DNA from: Diprion similis
Lineage: Eukaryota > Arthropoda > Insecta > Hymenoptera > Diprionidae
Direction: 5' to 3'
DNA length: 64,000 bases
Assembly (NCBI RefSeq): GCF_021155765.1
Contig: NC_060112.1
Coordinates: forward strand, 8,928,001 to 8,992,000
Under the pieces are notes generated by a model that did no database searches, was not told the origin of the DNA, and was given only the letters and a program-made list of their open reading frames with translations. Below, in pieces: positions 32,710-45,900 of the stretch; the stretch's first letter is position 1, and each line of letters begins with the position of its first letter. Both the position numbers and the translations under genes were made by a program.

Positions 32710-33957
32710 TAAAAACTGCAGATTTTCATCGTCATTTCTCTGCTGTTGGTCCCACGCTTTTCTCGATGTGTTTTTTAGGTTCCTGGGGTTCCAATTAGCC
32801 AAAAAACGGTCATACAAATCAATTCGGAGACCAGAAATTTTCGGCTCCGGAAATGACCAAATAAGCAAGGCTAACCCCTTTGGATTTTTGGCGAAAATTT
32901 CGACGACTTTAAAAAGTGCTGCAATGAATTCTTCCAGGCACTATTCCGACGTAATTTTGCGAGAGAAATCGATTAAGCGCAGTCCCAATACGCTGCGTTT
33001 AATCGCTGAAAAGTTACAGCCGAAAAACTCATAATTTTCATCGTCATTTCTCTGCTGCTGCTCCCACGCTTTTTTTGATGTGTTTTCTGAGTTCCTTGGG
33101 GTCGAATTACTCTAGAAATGGTCGTACAAATCGATTCCGATACGAAAAATTTTCGGCTCCGAAAATGACCAAAAAAGCAAGGCTAACCCCTTTGGATTTT
33201 TGACGAAAATTTCGACGACTTTGGAAAGTGCTGCAATTAATTCTTCGGGGTACTATTCCGACGTAATTTTGCGAGAGAAAACGATTAAGCGCAGTCCCAA
33301 TACGCCGCGAGCAACAGATCAAAAGTTACAGCCAAAAAACTGCAGATTTTGATCGTCATTTCTCTGCTGTTGGTCCTACGCTTTTTTCAATGTGTTTTTT
33401 GAGTTCCTGGGGTTCCAATTAGCCTAGAAACGGTCATACAAATCAATTCGGAGACCAGAAATTTTCGGCTCCAAAAATGACCAAAAAAGCAAGGCTAACC
33501 CCTTTGGATTTTTGGCGAAAATTTCGACGACTTTGAAAAGTGCTGCAATGAATTCTTCCAGGCACTATTCCGACGTAATTTTGCGAGAGAAATCGATTGA
33601 GCGCAGTCCCAATACGCTGCGATTAATCGCTGAAAAGTTACAGCCGGAAAACTCATAATTTTCATCGTCATTTCTCTGCTGCTGCTCCCACGCTTTTTTT
33701 GATGTGTTTTCTGAGTTCCTTGGGGTCGAATTACTCTAGTAATGGTCGTACAAATCGATTCCGATACGAAAAATTTTCGGCTCCGAAAATGACCAAAAAA
33801 GAAAGGCTAACCCCTTTGGATTTTTGGCGAAAATTTCGACGACTTTGGAAAGTGCTGCAATTAATTCTTCGGGGTACTATTCCGACGTAATTTTGCGAGA
33901 GAAAACGATTGAGCGCAGTCCCAATACGCTGCGAGCAACAGATCAAAAGTTACAGCC
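32710..33957. repeat. 312-bp monomer class, left flank (four units)
   Basis: The word GTTACAGCC occurs at 32701, 33013, 33325, 33637 and 33949, exactly 312 bp apart each time. These units have ACTGCAGATTTTCATCG or ACTCATAATTTTCATCG where core units have a segment 30 bp longer. They also share GAAATTTTCGGCTCC and TTTTTGGCGAAAATTTC variants. Orientation is the same as the core. Confidence 0.93.
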
Positions 33958-34895
33958 AAAAAACGAAAGACGTATTTTCTCAATTTTTCTGCTGCTGGTT
34001 TTTCCGTCGCCATTTCTTTGCTATTGGTCCTACGCCTTTTTTGTTGTGTTTTCTGAGTTCCTGGGCGTCCAATTAGTCGAGTAAGGGTCATACAAATCGA
34101 TTCGGAGACGAAAAATTCTCGGCTCCAAAAATGACCAAAAAAGTAAGGCTAACCCCTTTGGATTTTTTGCGAAAATTTCGACGATTCTGAAAAGTGCTGC
34201 AATAAATTCTTTCAAGCCCTATTCTGACGTAATTTTGCGAGAGAAATCGATTGACCGCAGTCCGAATGCGCTGCGAGCAACGGATCAAAAGTTACAGCCA
34301 AAAAACGAAAGACGTATTTTCTCAATTTTTCTGCTGCTGGTTTTTCCGTCGTCATTTCTTTGCTATTGGTCCTACGCCTTTTTTGTTGTGTTTTCTGAGT
34401 TCCTGGGCGTCCAATTAGTCGAGAAAGGGTCATACAAATCGATTCGGAGACGAAAAATTCTCGGCTCCAAAAATGTCCAAAAAAGTAAGGCTAACCCCTT
34501 TGGATTTTTTGCGAAAATTTCGACGATTCTGAAAAGTGCTGCAATAAATTCTTTCAAGCCCTATTCCGACGTAATTTTGCGAGAGAAATCGATTGACCGC
34601 AGTCCGAATGCGCTGCGAGCAACGGATCAAAAGTTACAGCCAAAAAACGAAAGACGTATTTTCTCAATTTTTCTGCTGCTGGTTTTTACGTCGTCATTCC
34701 TTTGCTATTGGTCCTACGCCTTTTTTGTTGTGTTTTCTGAGTTCCTGGGCGTCCAATTAGTCCAGAAGGGGTCATACAAATCGATTCGGAGACGATAAAT
34801 TCTCGGCTCCAAAAATGACCATAAAAGTAAGGCTAACCCCTTTAGATTTTTTGCAAAAATTTTGACGATTCTGAAAAGTGCTGCAATGAATTCTT

Positions 34896-37800
34896 TCACG
34901 CACTATTCCGACGTAATTTTGCGAGAGAAATCGATTGATCGCAGTCCGAATGCGCTGCGAGCAACGGATTGAAAGTTACAGCCAAAAAACGAAAGACGTA
35001 TTTTCTCACTTTTTCTGCTGCTGGTATTTCCGTCGTAATTTCTTTGCTATTGGACCTACGCCTTTTTTGTTGTGTTTTCTGAGTTCCTGGGCGTCCAATT
35101 AGTCGAGTAAGGGTCATACAAATCGATTCGGAGACGAAAAATTCTCGGCTCCAAAAATGACCAAAAAAGTAAGGCTAACCCCTTTGGATTTTTTGCGAAA
35201 ATTTCGACGATTCTGAAAAGTGCTGCAATAAATTCTTTCAAGCCCTATTCTGACGTAATTTTGCGAGAGAAATCGATTGACCGCAGTCCGAATGCGCTGC
35301 GAGCAACGGATCAAAAGTTACAGCCAAAAAACGAAAGACGTATTTTCTCAATTTTTCTGCTGCTGGTTTTTCCGTCGCCATTTCTTTGCTATTGGTCCTA
35401 CGCCTTTTTTGTTGTGTTTTCTGAGTTCCTGGGCGTCCAATTAGTCGAGAAAGGGTCATACAAATCGATTCGGAGACGAAAAATTCTCGGCTCCAAAAAT
35501 GACCAAAAAAGTAAGGCTAACCCCTTTGGATTTTTTGCGAAAATTTCGACGATTCTGAAAAGTGCTGCAATAAATTCTTTCAAGCCCTATTCCGACGTAA
35601 TTTTGCGAGAGAAATCGACTGACCGCAGTCCGAATGCGCTGCGAGCAACGGATCAAAAGTTACAGCCAAAAAACGAAAGACGTATTTTCTCAATTTTTCT
35701 GCTGCTGGTTTTTACGTCGTCATTCCTTTGCTATTGGTCCTACGCCTTTTTTGTTGTGTTTTCTGAGTTCCTGGGCGTCCAATTAGTCCAGAAGGGGTCA
35801 TACAAATCGATTCGGAGACGATAAATTCTCGGCTCCAAAAATGACCATAAAAGTATGGCTAACCCCTTTAGATTTTTTGCAAAAATTTTGACGATTCTGA
35901 AAAGTGCTGCAATAAATTCTTTCACGCACTATTCCGACGTAATTTTGCGAGAGAAATCGATTGATCGCAGTCCGAATGCGCTGCGAGCAACGGATGAAAA
36001 GTTACAGCCAAAAAACGAAAAACGTATTTTCTCAATTTTTCTGCTGCTGGTATTTCCGTCGTAATTTCTTTGCTATTGGACCTACGCCTTTTTTGTTGTG
36101 TTTTCTGAGTTCCTGGGCGTCCAATTAGTCTGGAAAGGGTCATACAAATCGATTCGGAGACGAAAAATTCTCGGCTCCAAAAATGACCAAAAAAGTAAGG
36201 CTAACCCCTTCGGATTTTTTGCGAAAATTTCGACGATTCTGAAAAGTGCTGCAATAAATTCTTTCAAGCCCTATTCTGACGTAATTTTGCGAGAGAAATC
36301 GATTGACCGCAGTCCGAATGCGCTGCGAGCAACGGATCAAAAGTTACAGCCAAAAAACGAAAGACGTATTTTCTCAATTCTTCTGTTGCTGGTTTTTCCG
36401 TCGTCATTTCTTTGCTATTGGTCCTACGCCTTTTTTGTTGTGTTTTCTGAGTTCCTGGGCGTCCAATTAGTCGAGAAAGGGTCATACAAATCGATTCGGA
36501 GACGAAAAATTCTCGGCTCCAAAAATGACCAAAAAAGTAAGGCTAACCCCTTTGGATTTTTTGCGAAAATTTCGACGATTCTGAAAAGTGCTGCAATAAA
36601 TTCTTTCAAGCCCTATTCCGACGTAATTTTGCGAGAGAAATCGACTGACCGCAGTCCGAATGCGCTGCGAGCAACGGATCAAAAGTTACAGCCAAAAAAC
36701 GAAAGACGTATTTTCTCAATTTTTCTGCTGCTGGTTTTTACGTCGTCATTCCTTTGCTATTGGTCCTACGCCTTTTTTGTTGTGTTTTCTGAGTTCCTGG
36801 GCGTCCAATTAGTCCAGAAGGGGTCATACAAATCGATTCGGAGACGATAAATTCTCGGCTCCAAAAATGACCATAAAAGTAAGGCTAACCCCTTTAGATT
36901 TTTTGCAAAAATTTTGACGATTCTGAAAAGTGCTGCAATAAATTCTTTCACGCACTATTCCGACGTAATTTTGCGAGAGAAATCGATTGATCGCAGTCCG
37001 AATGCGCTGCGAGCAACGGATGAAAAGTTACAGCCAAAAAACGAAAGACGTATTTTCTCAATTTTTCTGCTGCTGGTATTTCCGTCGTAATTTCTTTGCT
37101 ATCGGACCTACGCCTTTTTTGTTGTGTTTTCTGAGTTCCTAGGCGTCCAATTAGTCTAGAAAGGGTCATACAAATCGATTCGGAGACGAAAAATTCTCGG
37201 CTCCAAAAATGACCAAAAAAGTAAGGCTAACCCCTTCGGATTTTTTGCGAAAATTTCGACGATTCTGAAAAGTGCCGCAATAAATTCTTTCAAGCCCTAT
37301 TCTGACGTAATTTTGCGAGAGAAATCGATTGACCGCAGTCCGAATGCGCTGCGAGCAACGGATCAAAAGTTACAGCCAAAAAATGAAAGACGTATTTTCT
37401 CAATTTTTCTGCTGCTGGTTTTTCCGTCGTCATTTCTTTGCTATTGGTCCTACGCCTTTTTTGTTGTGTTTTCTGAGTTCCTGGGCGTCCAATTAGTCGA
37501 GAAAGGGTCATACAAATCGATTCGGAGACGAAAAATTCTCGGCTCCAAAAATGACCAAAAAAGTAAGGCTAACCCCTTTGGATTTTTTGCGAAAATTTCG
37601 ACGATTCTGAAAAGTGCTGCAATAAATTCTTTCAAGCCCTATTCCGACGTAATTTTGCGAGAGAAATCGACTGACCGCAGTCCGAATGCGCTGCGAGCAA
37701 CGGATTGAAAGTTACAGCCAAAAAACGAAAGACGTATTTTCTCACTTTTTCTGCTGCTGGTATTTCCGTCGTAATTTCTTTGCTATTGGACCTACGCCTT

Positions 37801-39905
37801 TTTTGTTGTGTTTTCTGAGTTCCTGGGCGTCCAATTAGTCTAGAAAGGGTCATACAAATCGATTCGGAGACGAAAAATTCTCGGCTCCAAAAATGACCAA
37901 AAAAGTAAGGCTAACCCCTTTGGATTTTTTGCGAAAATTTCGACGATTCTGAAAAGTGCTGCAATAAATTCTTTCAAGCCCTATTCTGACGTAATTTTGC
38001 GAGAGAAATCGATTGACCGCAGTCCGAATGCGCTGCGAGCAACGGATCAAAAGTTACAGCCAAAAAACGAAAGACGTATTTTCTCAATTTTTCTGCTGCT
38101 GGTTTTTCCGTCGCCATTTCTTTGCTATTGGTCCTACGCCTTTTTTGTTGTGTTTTCTGAGTTCCTGGGCGTCCAATTAGTCGAGAAAGGGTCATACAAA
38201 TCGATTCGGAGACGAAAAATTCTCGGCTCCAAAAATGACCAAAAAAGTAAGGCTAAACCCTTTGGATTTTTTGCGAAAATTTCGACGATTCTGAAAAGTG
38301 CTGCAATAAATTCTTTCAAGCCCTATTCCGACGTAATTTTGCGAGAGAAATCGACTGACCGCAGTCCGAATGCGCTGCGAGCAACGGATCAAAAGTTACA
38401 GCCAAAAAACGAAAGACGTATTTTCTCAATTTTTCTGCTGCTGGTTTTTACGTCGTCATTCCTTTGCTATTGGTCCTACGCCTTTTTTGTTGTGTTTTCT
38501 GAGTTCCTGGGCGTCCAATTAGTCCAGAAGGGGTCATACAAATCGATTCGGAGACGATAAATTCTCGGCTCCAAAAATGACCATAAAAGTAAGGCTAACC
38601 CCTTTAGATTTTTTGCAAAAATTTTGACGATTCTGAAAAGTGCTGCAATAAATTCTTTCACGCACTATTCCGACGTATTTTTGCGAGAGAAATCGATTGA
38701 TCGCAGTCCGAATGCGCTGCGAGCAACGGATGAAAAGTTACAGCCAAAAAACGAAAGACGTATTTTCTCAATTTTTCTGCTGCTGGTATTTCCGTCGTAA
38801 TTTCTTTGCTATTGGACCTACGCCTTTTTTGTTGTGTTTTCTGAGTTCCTGGGCGTCCAATTAGTCTGGAAAGGGTCATACAAATCGATTCGGAGACGAA
38901 AAATTCTCGGCTCCAAAAATGACCAAAAAAGTAAGGCTAACCCCTTCGGATTTTTTGCGAAAATTTCGACGATTCTGAAAAGTGCTGCAATAAATTCTTT
39001 CAAGCCCTATTCTGACGTAATTTTGCGAGAGAAATCGATTGACCGCAGTCCGAATGCGCTGCGAGCAACGGATCAAAAGTTACAGCCAAAAAACGAAAGA
39101 CGTATTTTCTCAATTCTTCTGTTGCTGGTTTTTCCGTCGTCATTTCTTTGCTATTGGTCCTACGCCTTTTTTGTTGTGTTTTCTGAGTTCCTGGGCGTCC
39201 AATTAGTCGAGAAAGGGTCATACAAATCGATTCGGAGACGAAAAATTCTCGGCTCCAAAAATGACCAAAAAAGTAAGGCTAACCCCTTTGGATTTTTTGC
39301 GAAAATTTCGACGATTCTGAAAAGTGCTGCAATAAATTGTTTCAAGCCCTATTCCGACGTAATTTTGCGAGAGAAATCGACTGACCGCAGTCCGAATGCG
39401 CTGCGAGCAACGGATCAAAAGTTACAGCCAAAAAACGAAAGACGTATTTTCTCAATTTTTCTGCTGCTGGTTTTTACGTCGTCATTCCTTTGCTATTGGT
39501 CCTACGCCTTTTTTGTTGTGTTTTCTGAGTTCCTGGGCGTCCAATTAGTCCAGAAGGGGTCATACAAATCGATTCGGAGACGATAAATTCTCGGCTCCAA
39601 AAATGACCATAAAAGTAAGGCTAACCCCTTTAGATTTTTTGCAAAAATTTTGAAGATTCTGAAAAGTGCTGCAATAAATTCTTTCACGCACTATTCCGAC
39701 GTAATTTTGCGAGAGAAATCGATTGATCGCAGTCCGAATGCGCTGCGAGCAACGGATGAAAAGTTACAGCCAAAAAACGAAAGACGTATTTTCTCAATTT
39801 TTCTGCTGCTGGTATTTCCGTCGTAATTTCTTTGCTATCGGACCTACGCCTTTTTTGTTGTGTTTTCTGAGTTCCTAGGCGTCCAATTAGTCTAGAAAGG
39901 GTCAT
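34896..39905. repeat. Higher-order repeat pair, 8-monomer spacing (left)
   Basis: The block from about 34,896 to 37,169 recurs at about 37,632 to 39,905, offset 2,736 bp = 8 x 342. Diagnostic variants keep the same order: a CAATTCTTCTGTTGCTGG unit at about 36,378 and 39,114, and an AGTTCCTAGGCGTCC unit at about 37,134 and 39,870. Differences between the two copies are few. Confidence 0.85.
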
Positions 39906-42900
39906 ACAAATCGATTCGGAGACGAAAAATTCTCGGCTCCAAAAATGACCAAAAAAGTAAGGCTAACCCCTTCGGATTTTTTGCGAAAATTTCGACGATT
40001 CTGAAAAGTGCCGCAATAAATTCTTTCACGCACTATTCCGACGTAATTTTGCGAGAGAAATCGATTGATCGCAGTCCGAATGCGCTGCGAGCAACGGATT
40101 AAAAGTTACAGCCAAAAAACGAAAGACGTATTTTCTCAATTTTTCTGCTGCTGGTATTTCCGTCGTGATTTCTTTGCTATTGGACCTACGCCTTTTTTGT
40201 TGTGTTTTCTGAGTTCCTGGGCCTCCAATTAGTCTAGGAAGGGTCATACAAATCGATTCGGAGACGATAAATTCTCGGCTCCAAAAATGACCAAAAAAGT
40301 AAGGCTAACCCATTCGGATTTTTTGCGAAAATTTCGACGATTCTGAAAAGTGCCGCAATAAATTCTTTCACGCACTATTCCGACGTAATTTTGCGAGAGA
40401 AATCGATTGATCGCAGTCCGAATGCGCTGCGAGCAACGGATTAAAAGTTACAGCCAAAAAACGAAAGACGTATTTTCTCAATTTTTCTGCTGCTGGTATT
40501 TCCGTCGTGATTTCTTTGCTATTGGACCTACGCCTTTTTTGTTGTGTTTTCTGAGTTCCTGGGCCTCCAATTAGTCTAGGAAGGGTCATACAAATCGATT
40601 CGGAGACGATAAATTCTCGGCTCCAAAAATGACCATAAAAGTAAGGCTAACCCCTTTAGATTTTTTGCAAAAATTTGGACGATTCTGAAAAGTGCTGCAA
40701 TGAATTCTTTCACGCACTATTCCGACGTAATTTTGCGAGAGAAATCGATTGATCGCAGTCCGAATGCGCTGCGAGCAACGGATTAAAAGTTACAGCCAAA
40801 AAACGAAAGACGTATTTTCTCACTTTTTCTGCTGCTGGTATTTCCGTCGTAATTTCTTTGCTATTGGACCTACGCCTTTTTTGTTGTGTTTTCTGAGTTC
40901 CTGGGCGTCCAATTAGTCTAGAAAGGGTCATACAAATCGATTCGGAGACGAAAAATTCTCGGCTCCAAAAATGACCAAAAAAGTAAGGCTAACCCCTTTG
41001 GATTTTTTGCGAAAATTTCGACGATTCTGAAAAGTGCTGCAATAAATTCTTTCAAGCCCTATTCTGACGTAATTTTGCGAGAGAAATCGATTGACCGCAG
41101 TCCGAATGCGCTGCGAGCAACGGATCAAAAGTTACAGCCAAAAAACGAAAGACGTATTTTCTCAATTTTTCTGCTGCTGGTTTTTCCGTCGCCATTTCTT
41201 TGCTATTGGTCCTACGCCTTTTTTGTTGTGTTTTCTGAGTTCCTGGGCGTCCAATTAGTCGAGTAAGGGTCATACAAATCGATTCGGAGACGAAAAATTC
41301 GCGGCTCCAAAAATGACCAAAAAAGTAAGGCTAACCCCTTTGGATTTTTTGCGAAAATTTCGACGATTCTGAAAAGTGCTGCAATAAATTCTTTCAAGCC
41401 CTATTCTGACGTAATTTTGCGAGAGAAATCGATTGACCGCAGTCCGAATGCGCTGCGAGCAACGGATCAAAAGTTACAGCCAAAAAACGAAAGACGTATT
41501 TTCTCAATTTTTCTGCTGCTGGTTTTTCCGTCGTCATTTCTTTGCTATTGGTCCTACGCCTTTTTTGTTGTGTTTTCTGAGTTCCTGGGCGTCCAATTAG
41601 TCCAGAAAGGGTCATACAAATCGATTCGGAGACGATGAATTCTCGGCTCCAAAAATGACCATAAAAGTAAGGCTAACCCCTTTAGATTTTTTGCAAAAAT
41701 TTTGACGATTCTGAAAAGTGCTGCAATAAATTCTTTCACGCACTATTCCGACGTAATTTCGCGAGAGAAATCGATTGATCGCAGTCCGAATGCGCTGCGA
41801 GCAACGGATTAAAAGTTACAGCCAAAAAACGAAAGACGTATTTTCTCAATTTTTCTGCTGCTGGTATTTCCGTCGTAATTTCTTTGCTATTGGACCTACG
41901 CCTTTTTTGTTGTGTTTTCTGAGTTCCTGGGCGTCCAATTAGTCTAGAAAGGGTCATACAAATCGATTCGGAGACAAAAAATTCTCGGCTCCAAAAATGA
42001 CCAAAAAAGTAAGGCTAACCCCTTTGTATTTTTTGCGAAAATTTCGACGATTCTGAAAAGTGCTGCAATAAATTCTTTCACGCACTATTCCGACGTAATT
42101 TTGCGAGAGAAATCGATTGATCGCAGTCCGAATGCGCTGCGAGCAACGGATTCAAAGTTACAGCCAAAAAACGAAAGACGTATTTTCTCAATCTTTCTAC
42201 TGCTGGCATTTCCGTCGTAATTTCTTTGCTATTGGTCCCACGCCTTTTCTGTTGTGTTTTCTGAGTTCCTGGGCGTCCAATTAGTCTAGAAAGGGTCATA
42301 CAAATCGATTCGGAGACGAAAAATTCACGGCTCCAAAAATGACCAAAAAAGTAAGGCTAACCCCTTTGTATTTTTTGCGAAAATTTCGACGATCCTGAAA
42401 AGTGCTGCAATAAATTCTTTCAAGCCCTATTCCGACGTAATTTTGCGAGAGAAATCATTTGACCGCAGTCCGAATGCGCTGCGAGCAACGGATCAAAAGT
42501 TACAGCCAAAAAACGAAAGACGTATTTTCTCAATCTTTCTGCTGCTGGTATTTCCGTCGTAATTTCTTTGCTATTGGTCCTACGCCTTTTTTGTTGTGTT
42601 TTCTGAGTTCCTGGGCGTCCAATTAGTCTAGAAAGGGTCATACAAATCGATTCGGAGACGAAAAATTCACGGCTCCAAAAATGACCAAAAAAGTAAGGCT
42701 AACCCCTTTGGATTTTTTGCGAAAATTTCGACGATTCTGAAAAGTGCTGCAATAAATTCTTTCAAGCCCTATTCTGACGTAATTTTGCGAGAGAAATCGA
42801 CTGACCGCAGTCCAAATGCGCTGCGAGCAACGGATCAAAAGTTACAGCCAAAAAACGAGAGACGTATTTTCTCAATTTTTCTGCTGCTGGTATTTCCGTC

Positions 42901-45900
42901 GTAATTTCTTTGCTATTGGACCTACGCCTTTTTTGTTGTGTTTTCTGAGTTCCTGGGCGTCCAATTAGTCTAGAAAGGGTCATACAAATCGATTCGGAGA
43001 CAAAAAATTCTCGGCTCCAAAAATGACCAAAAAAGTAAGGCTAACCCCTTTGGATTTTTTGCGAAAATTTCGACGATTCTGAAAAGTGCTGCAATAAATT
43101 CTTTCACGCACTATTCCGACGTAATTTTGCGAGAGAAATCGATTGATCGCAGTCCGAATGCGCTGCGAGCAACGGATTAAAAGTTACAGCCAAAAAACGA
43201 AAGACGTATTTTCCTCATCTTTCTGCTGCTGGTATTTCCGTCGTAATTTCTTTGCTATTGGTCCTACGCCTTTTTTGTTGTGTTTTCTGAGTTCCTGGGC
43301 GTCCAATTAGTCTAGAAAGGGTCATACAAATCGATTCGGAGACGAAAAATTCACGGCTCCAAAAATGACCGAAAAAGTAAGGCTAACCCCTTTGGATTTT
43401 TTGCGAAAATTTCGACGATTCTGAAAAGTGCTGCAATAAATTCTTTCAAGCCCTATTCCGACGTAATTTTGCGAGAGAAATCGATTGACCGCAGTCCGAA
43501 TGCGCTGCGAGCAACGGATCAAAAGTTACAGCCAAAAAACGAAAGACGTATTTTCTCAATTCTTCTGTTGCTGGTTTTTCCGTCGTCATTTCTTTGCTAT
43601 TGGTCCTACGCCTTTTTTGTTGTGTTTTCTGAGTTCCTGGGCGTCCAATTAGTCGAGAAAGGGTCATACAAATCGATTCGGAGACGAAAAATTCTCGGCT
43701 CCAAAAATGACCAAAAAAGTAAGGCTAACCCCTTTGGATTTTTTGCGAAAATTTCGACGATTCTGAAAAGTGCTGCAATAAATTCTTTCAAGCCCTATTC
43801 CGACGTAATTTTGCGAGAGAAATCGACTGACCGCAGTCCGAATGCGCTGCGAGCAACGGATCAAAAGTTACAGCCAAAAAACGAAAGACGTATTTTCTCA
43901 ATTTTTCTGCTGCTGGTTTTTACGTCGTCATTCCTTTGCTATTGGTCCTACGCCTTTTTTGTTGTGTTTTCTGAGTTCCTGGGCGTCCAATTAGTCCAGA
44001 AGGGGTCATACAAATCGATTCGGAGACGATAAATTCTCGGCTCCAAAAATGACCATCAAAGTAAGGCTAACCCCTTTAGATTTTTTGCAAAAATTTTGAC
44101 GATTCTGAAAAGTGCTGCAATAAATTTTTCACGCACTATTCCGACGTAATTTTGCGAGAGAAATCGATTGATCGCGGTCCGAATGCGCTGCGAGCAACGG
44201 ATGAAAAGTTACAGCCAAAAAACGAAAGACGTATTTTCTCAATTTTTCTGCTGCTGGTATTTCCGTCGTAATTTCTTTGCTATCGGACCTACGCCTTTTT
44301 TGTTGTGTTTTCTGAGTTCCTAGGCGTCCAATTAGTCTAGAAAGGGTCATACAAATCGATTCGGAGACGAAAAATTCTCGGCTCCAAAAATGACCAAAAA
44401 AGTAAGGCTAACCCCTTCGGATTTTTTGCGAAAATTTCGACGATTCTGAAAAGTGCCGCAATAAATTCTTTCAAGCCCTATTCTGACGTAATTTTGCGAG
44501 AGAAATCGATTGACCGCAGTCCGAATGCGCTGCGAGCAACGGATCAAAAGTTACAGCCGAAAAACGAAAGACGTATTTTCTCAATTTTTCTGCTGCTGGT
44601 TTTTCCGTCGTCATTTCTTTGCTATTGGTCCTACGCCTTTTTTGTTGTGTTTTCTGAGTTCCTGGGCGTCCAATTAGTCGAGAAAGGGTCATACAAATCG
44701 ATTCGGAGACGAAAAATTCTCGGCTCCAAAAATGACCAAAAAAGTAAGGCTAACCCCTTTGGATTTTTTGCGAAAATTTCGACGATCCTGAAAAGTGCTG
44801 CAATAAACTCTTCCAAGCCCTATTCCGACGTAATTTTGCGAGAGAAATCGACTGACCGCAGTCCGAATGCGCTGCGAGCAACGGATCAGAAGTTACAGCC
44901 AAAAAACGAAAGACGTATTTTCTCAATTTTTCTGCTGCTGGTTTTTACGTCGTCATTCCTTTGCTATTGGTCCTACGCCTTTTTGTTGTGTTTTCTGAGT
45001 TCCTGGGCGTCCAATTAGTCCAGAAGGGGTCATACGAATCGATTCGGAGACGATAAATTCTCGGCTCCAAAAATGACCATAAAAGTAAGGCTAACCCCTT
45101 TAGATTTTTTGCAAAAATTTTGACGATTCTGAAAAGTGCTGCAATAAATTCTTTCACGCACTATTCCGACGTAATTTTGCGAGAGAAATCGATTGATCGC
45201 AGTCCGAATGCGCTGCGAGCAACGGATTAAAAGTTACAGCCAAAATACGAAAGACGTATTTTCTCAATTTTTCTGCTGCTGGTATTTCCGTCGTGATTTC
45301 TTTGCTATTGGACCTACGCCTTTTTTGTTGTGTTTTCTGAGTTCCTGGGCCTCCAATTAGTCTAGGAAGGGTCATACAAATCGATTCGGAGACGAAAAAT
45401 TCTCGGCTCCAAAAATGACCAAAAAAGTAAGGCTAACCCCTTTGGATTTTTTGCGAAAATTTCGACGATTCTGAAAAGTGCTGCAATGAATTTTTTCAAG
45501 CCCTATTCCGACGTAATTTTGCGAGAGAAATCGATTGACCGCAGTCCGAATGCGCTGCGAGCAACGGATCAAAAGTTACAGCCAAAAAACGAAAGACGTA
45601 TTTTCTCAATTTTTCTGCTGCTGGTTTTTACGTCGTCATTCCTTTGCTATTGGTCCTACGCCTTTTTTGTTGTGTTTTCTGAGTTCCTGGGCGTCCAATT
45701 AGTCCAGAAGGGGTCATACAAATCGATTCGGAGACGATAAATTCTCGGCTCCAAAAATGACCATAAAAGTAAGGCTAACCCCTTTAGATTTTTTGCAAAA
45801 ATTTTGACGATTCTGAAAAGTGCTGCAATGAATTCTTTCACGCACTATTCCGTGGTAATTTTGCGAGAGAAATCGATTGATCGCAGTCCGAATGCGCTGC

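Noticed and set aside
36098..36850. 250-codon open frame as a protein-coding gene
   Set aside because: It lies inside the satellite, recurs with the repeat period, and many sister units have stops in the same frame. There is no domain, splice or start context support.
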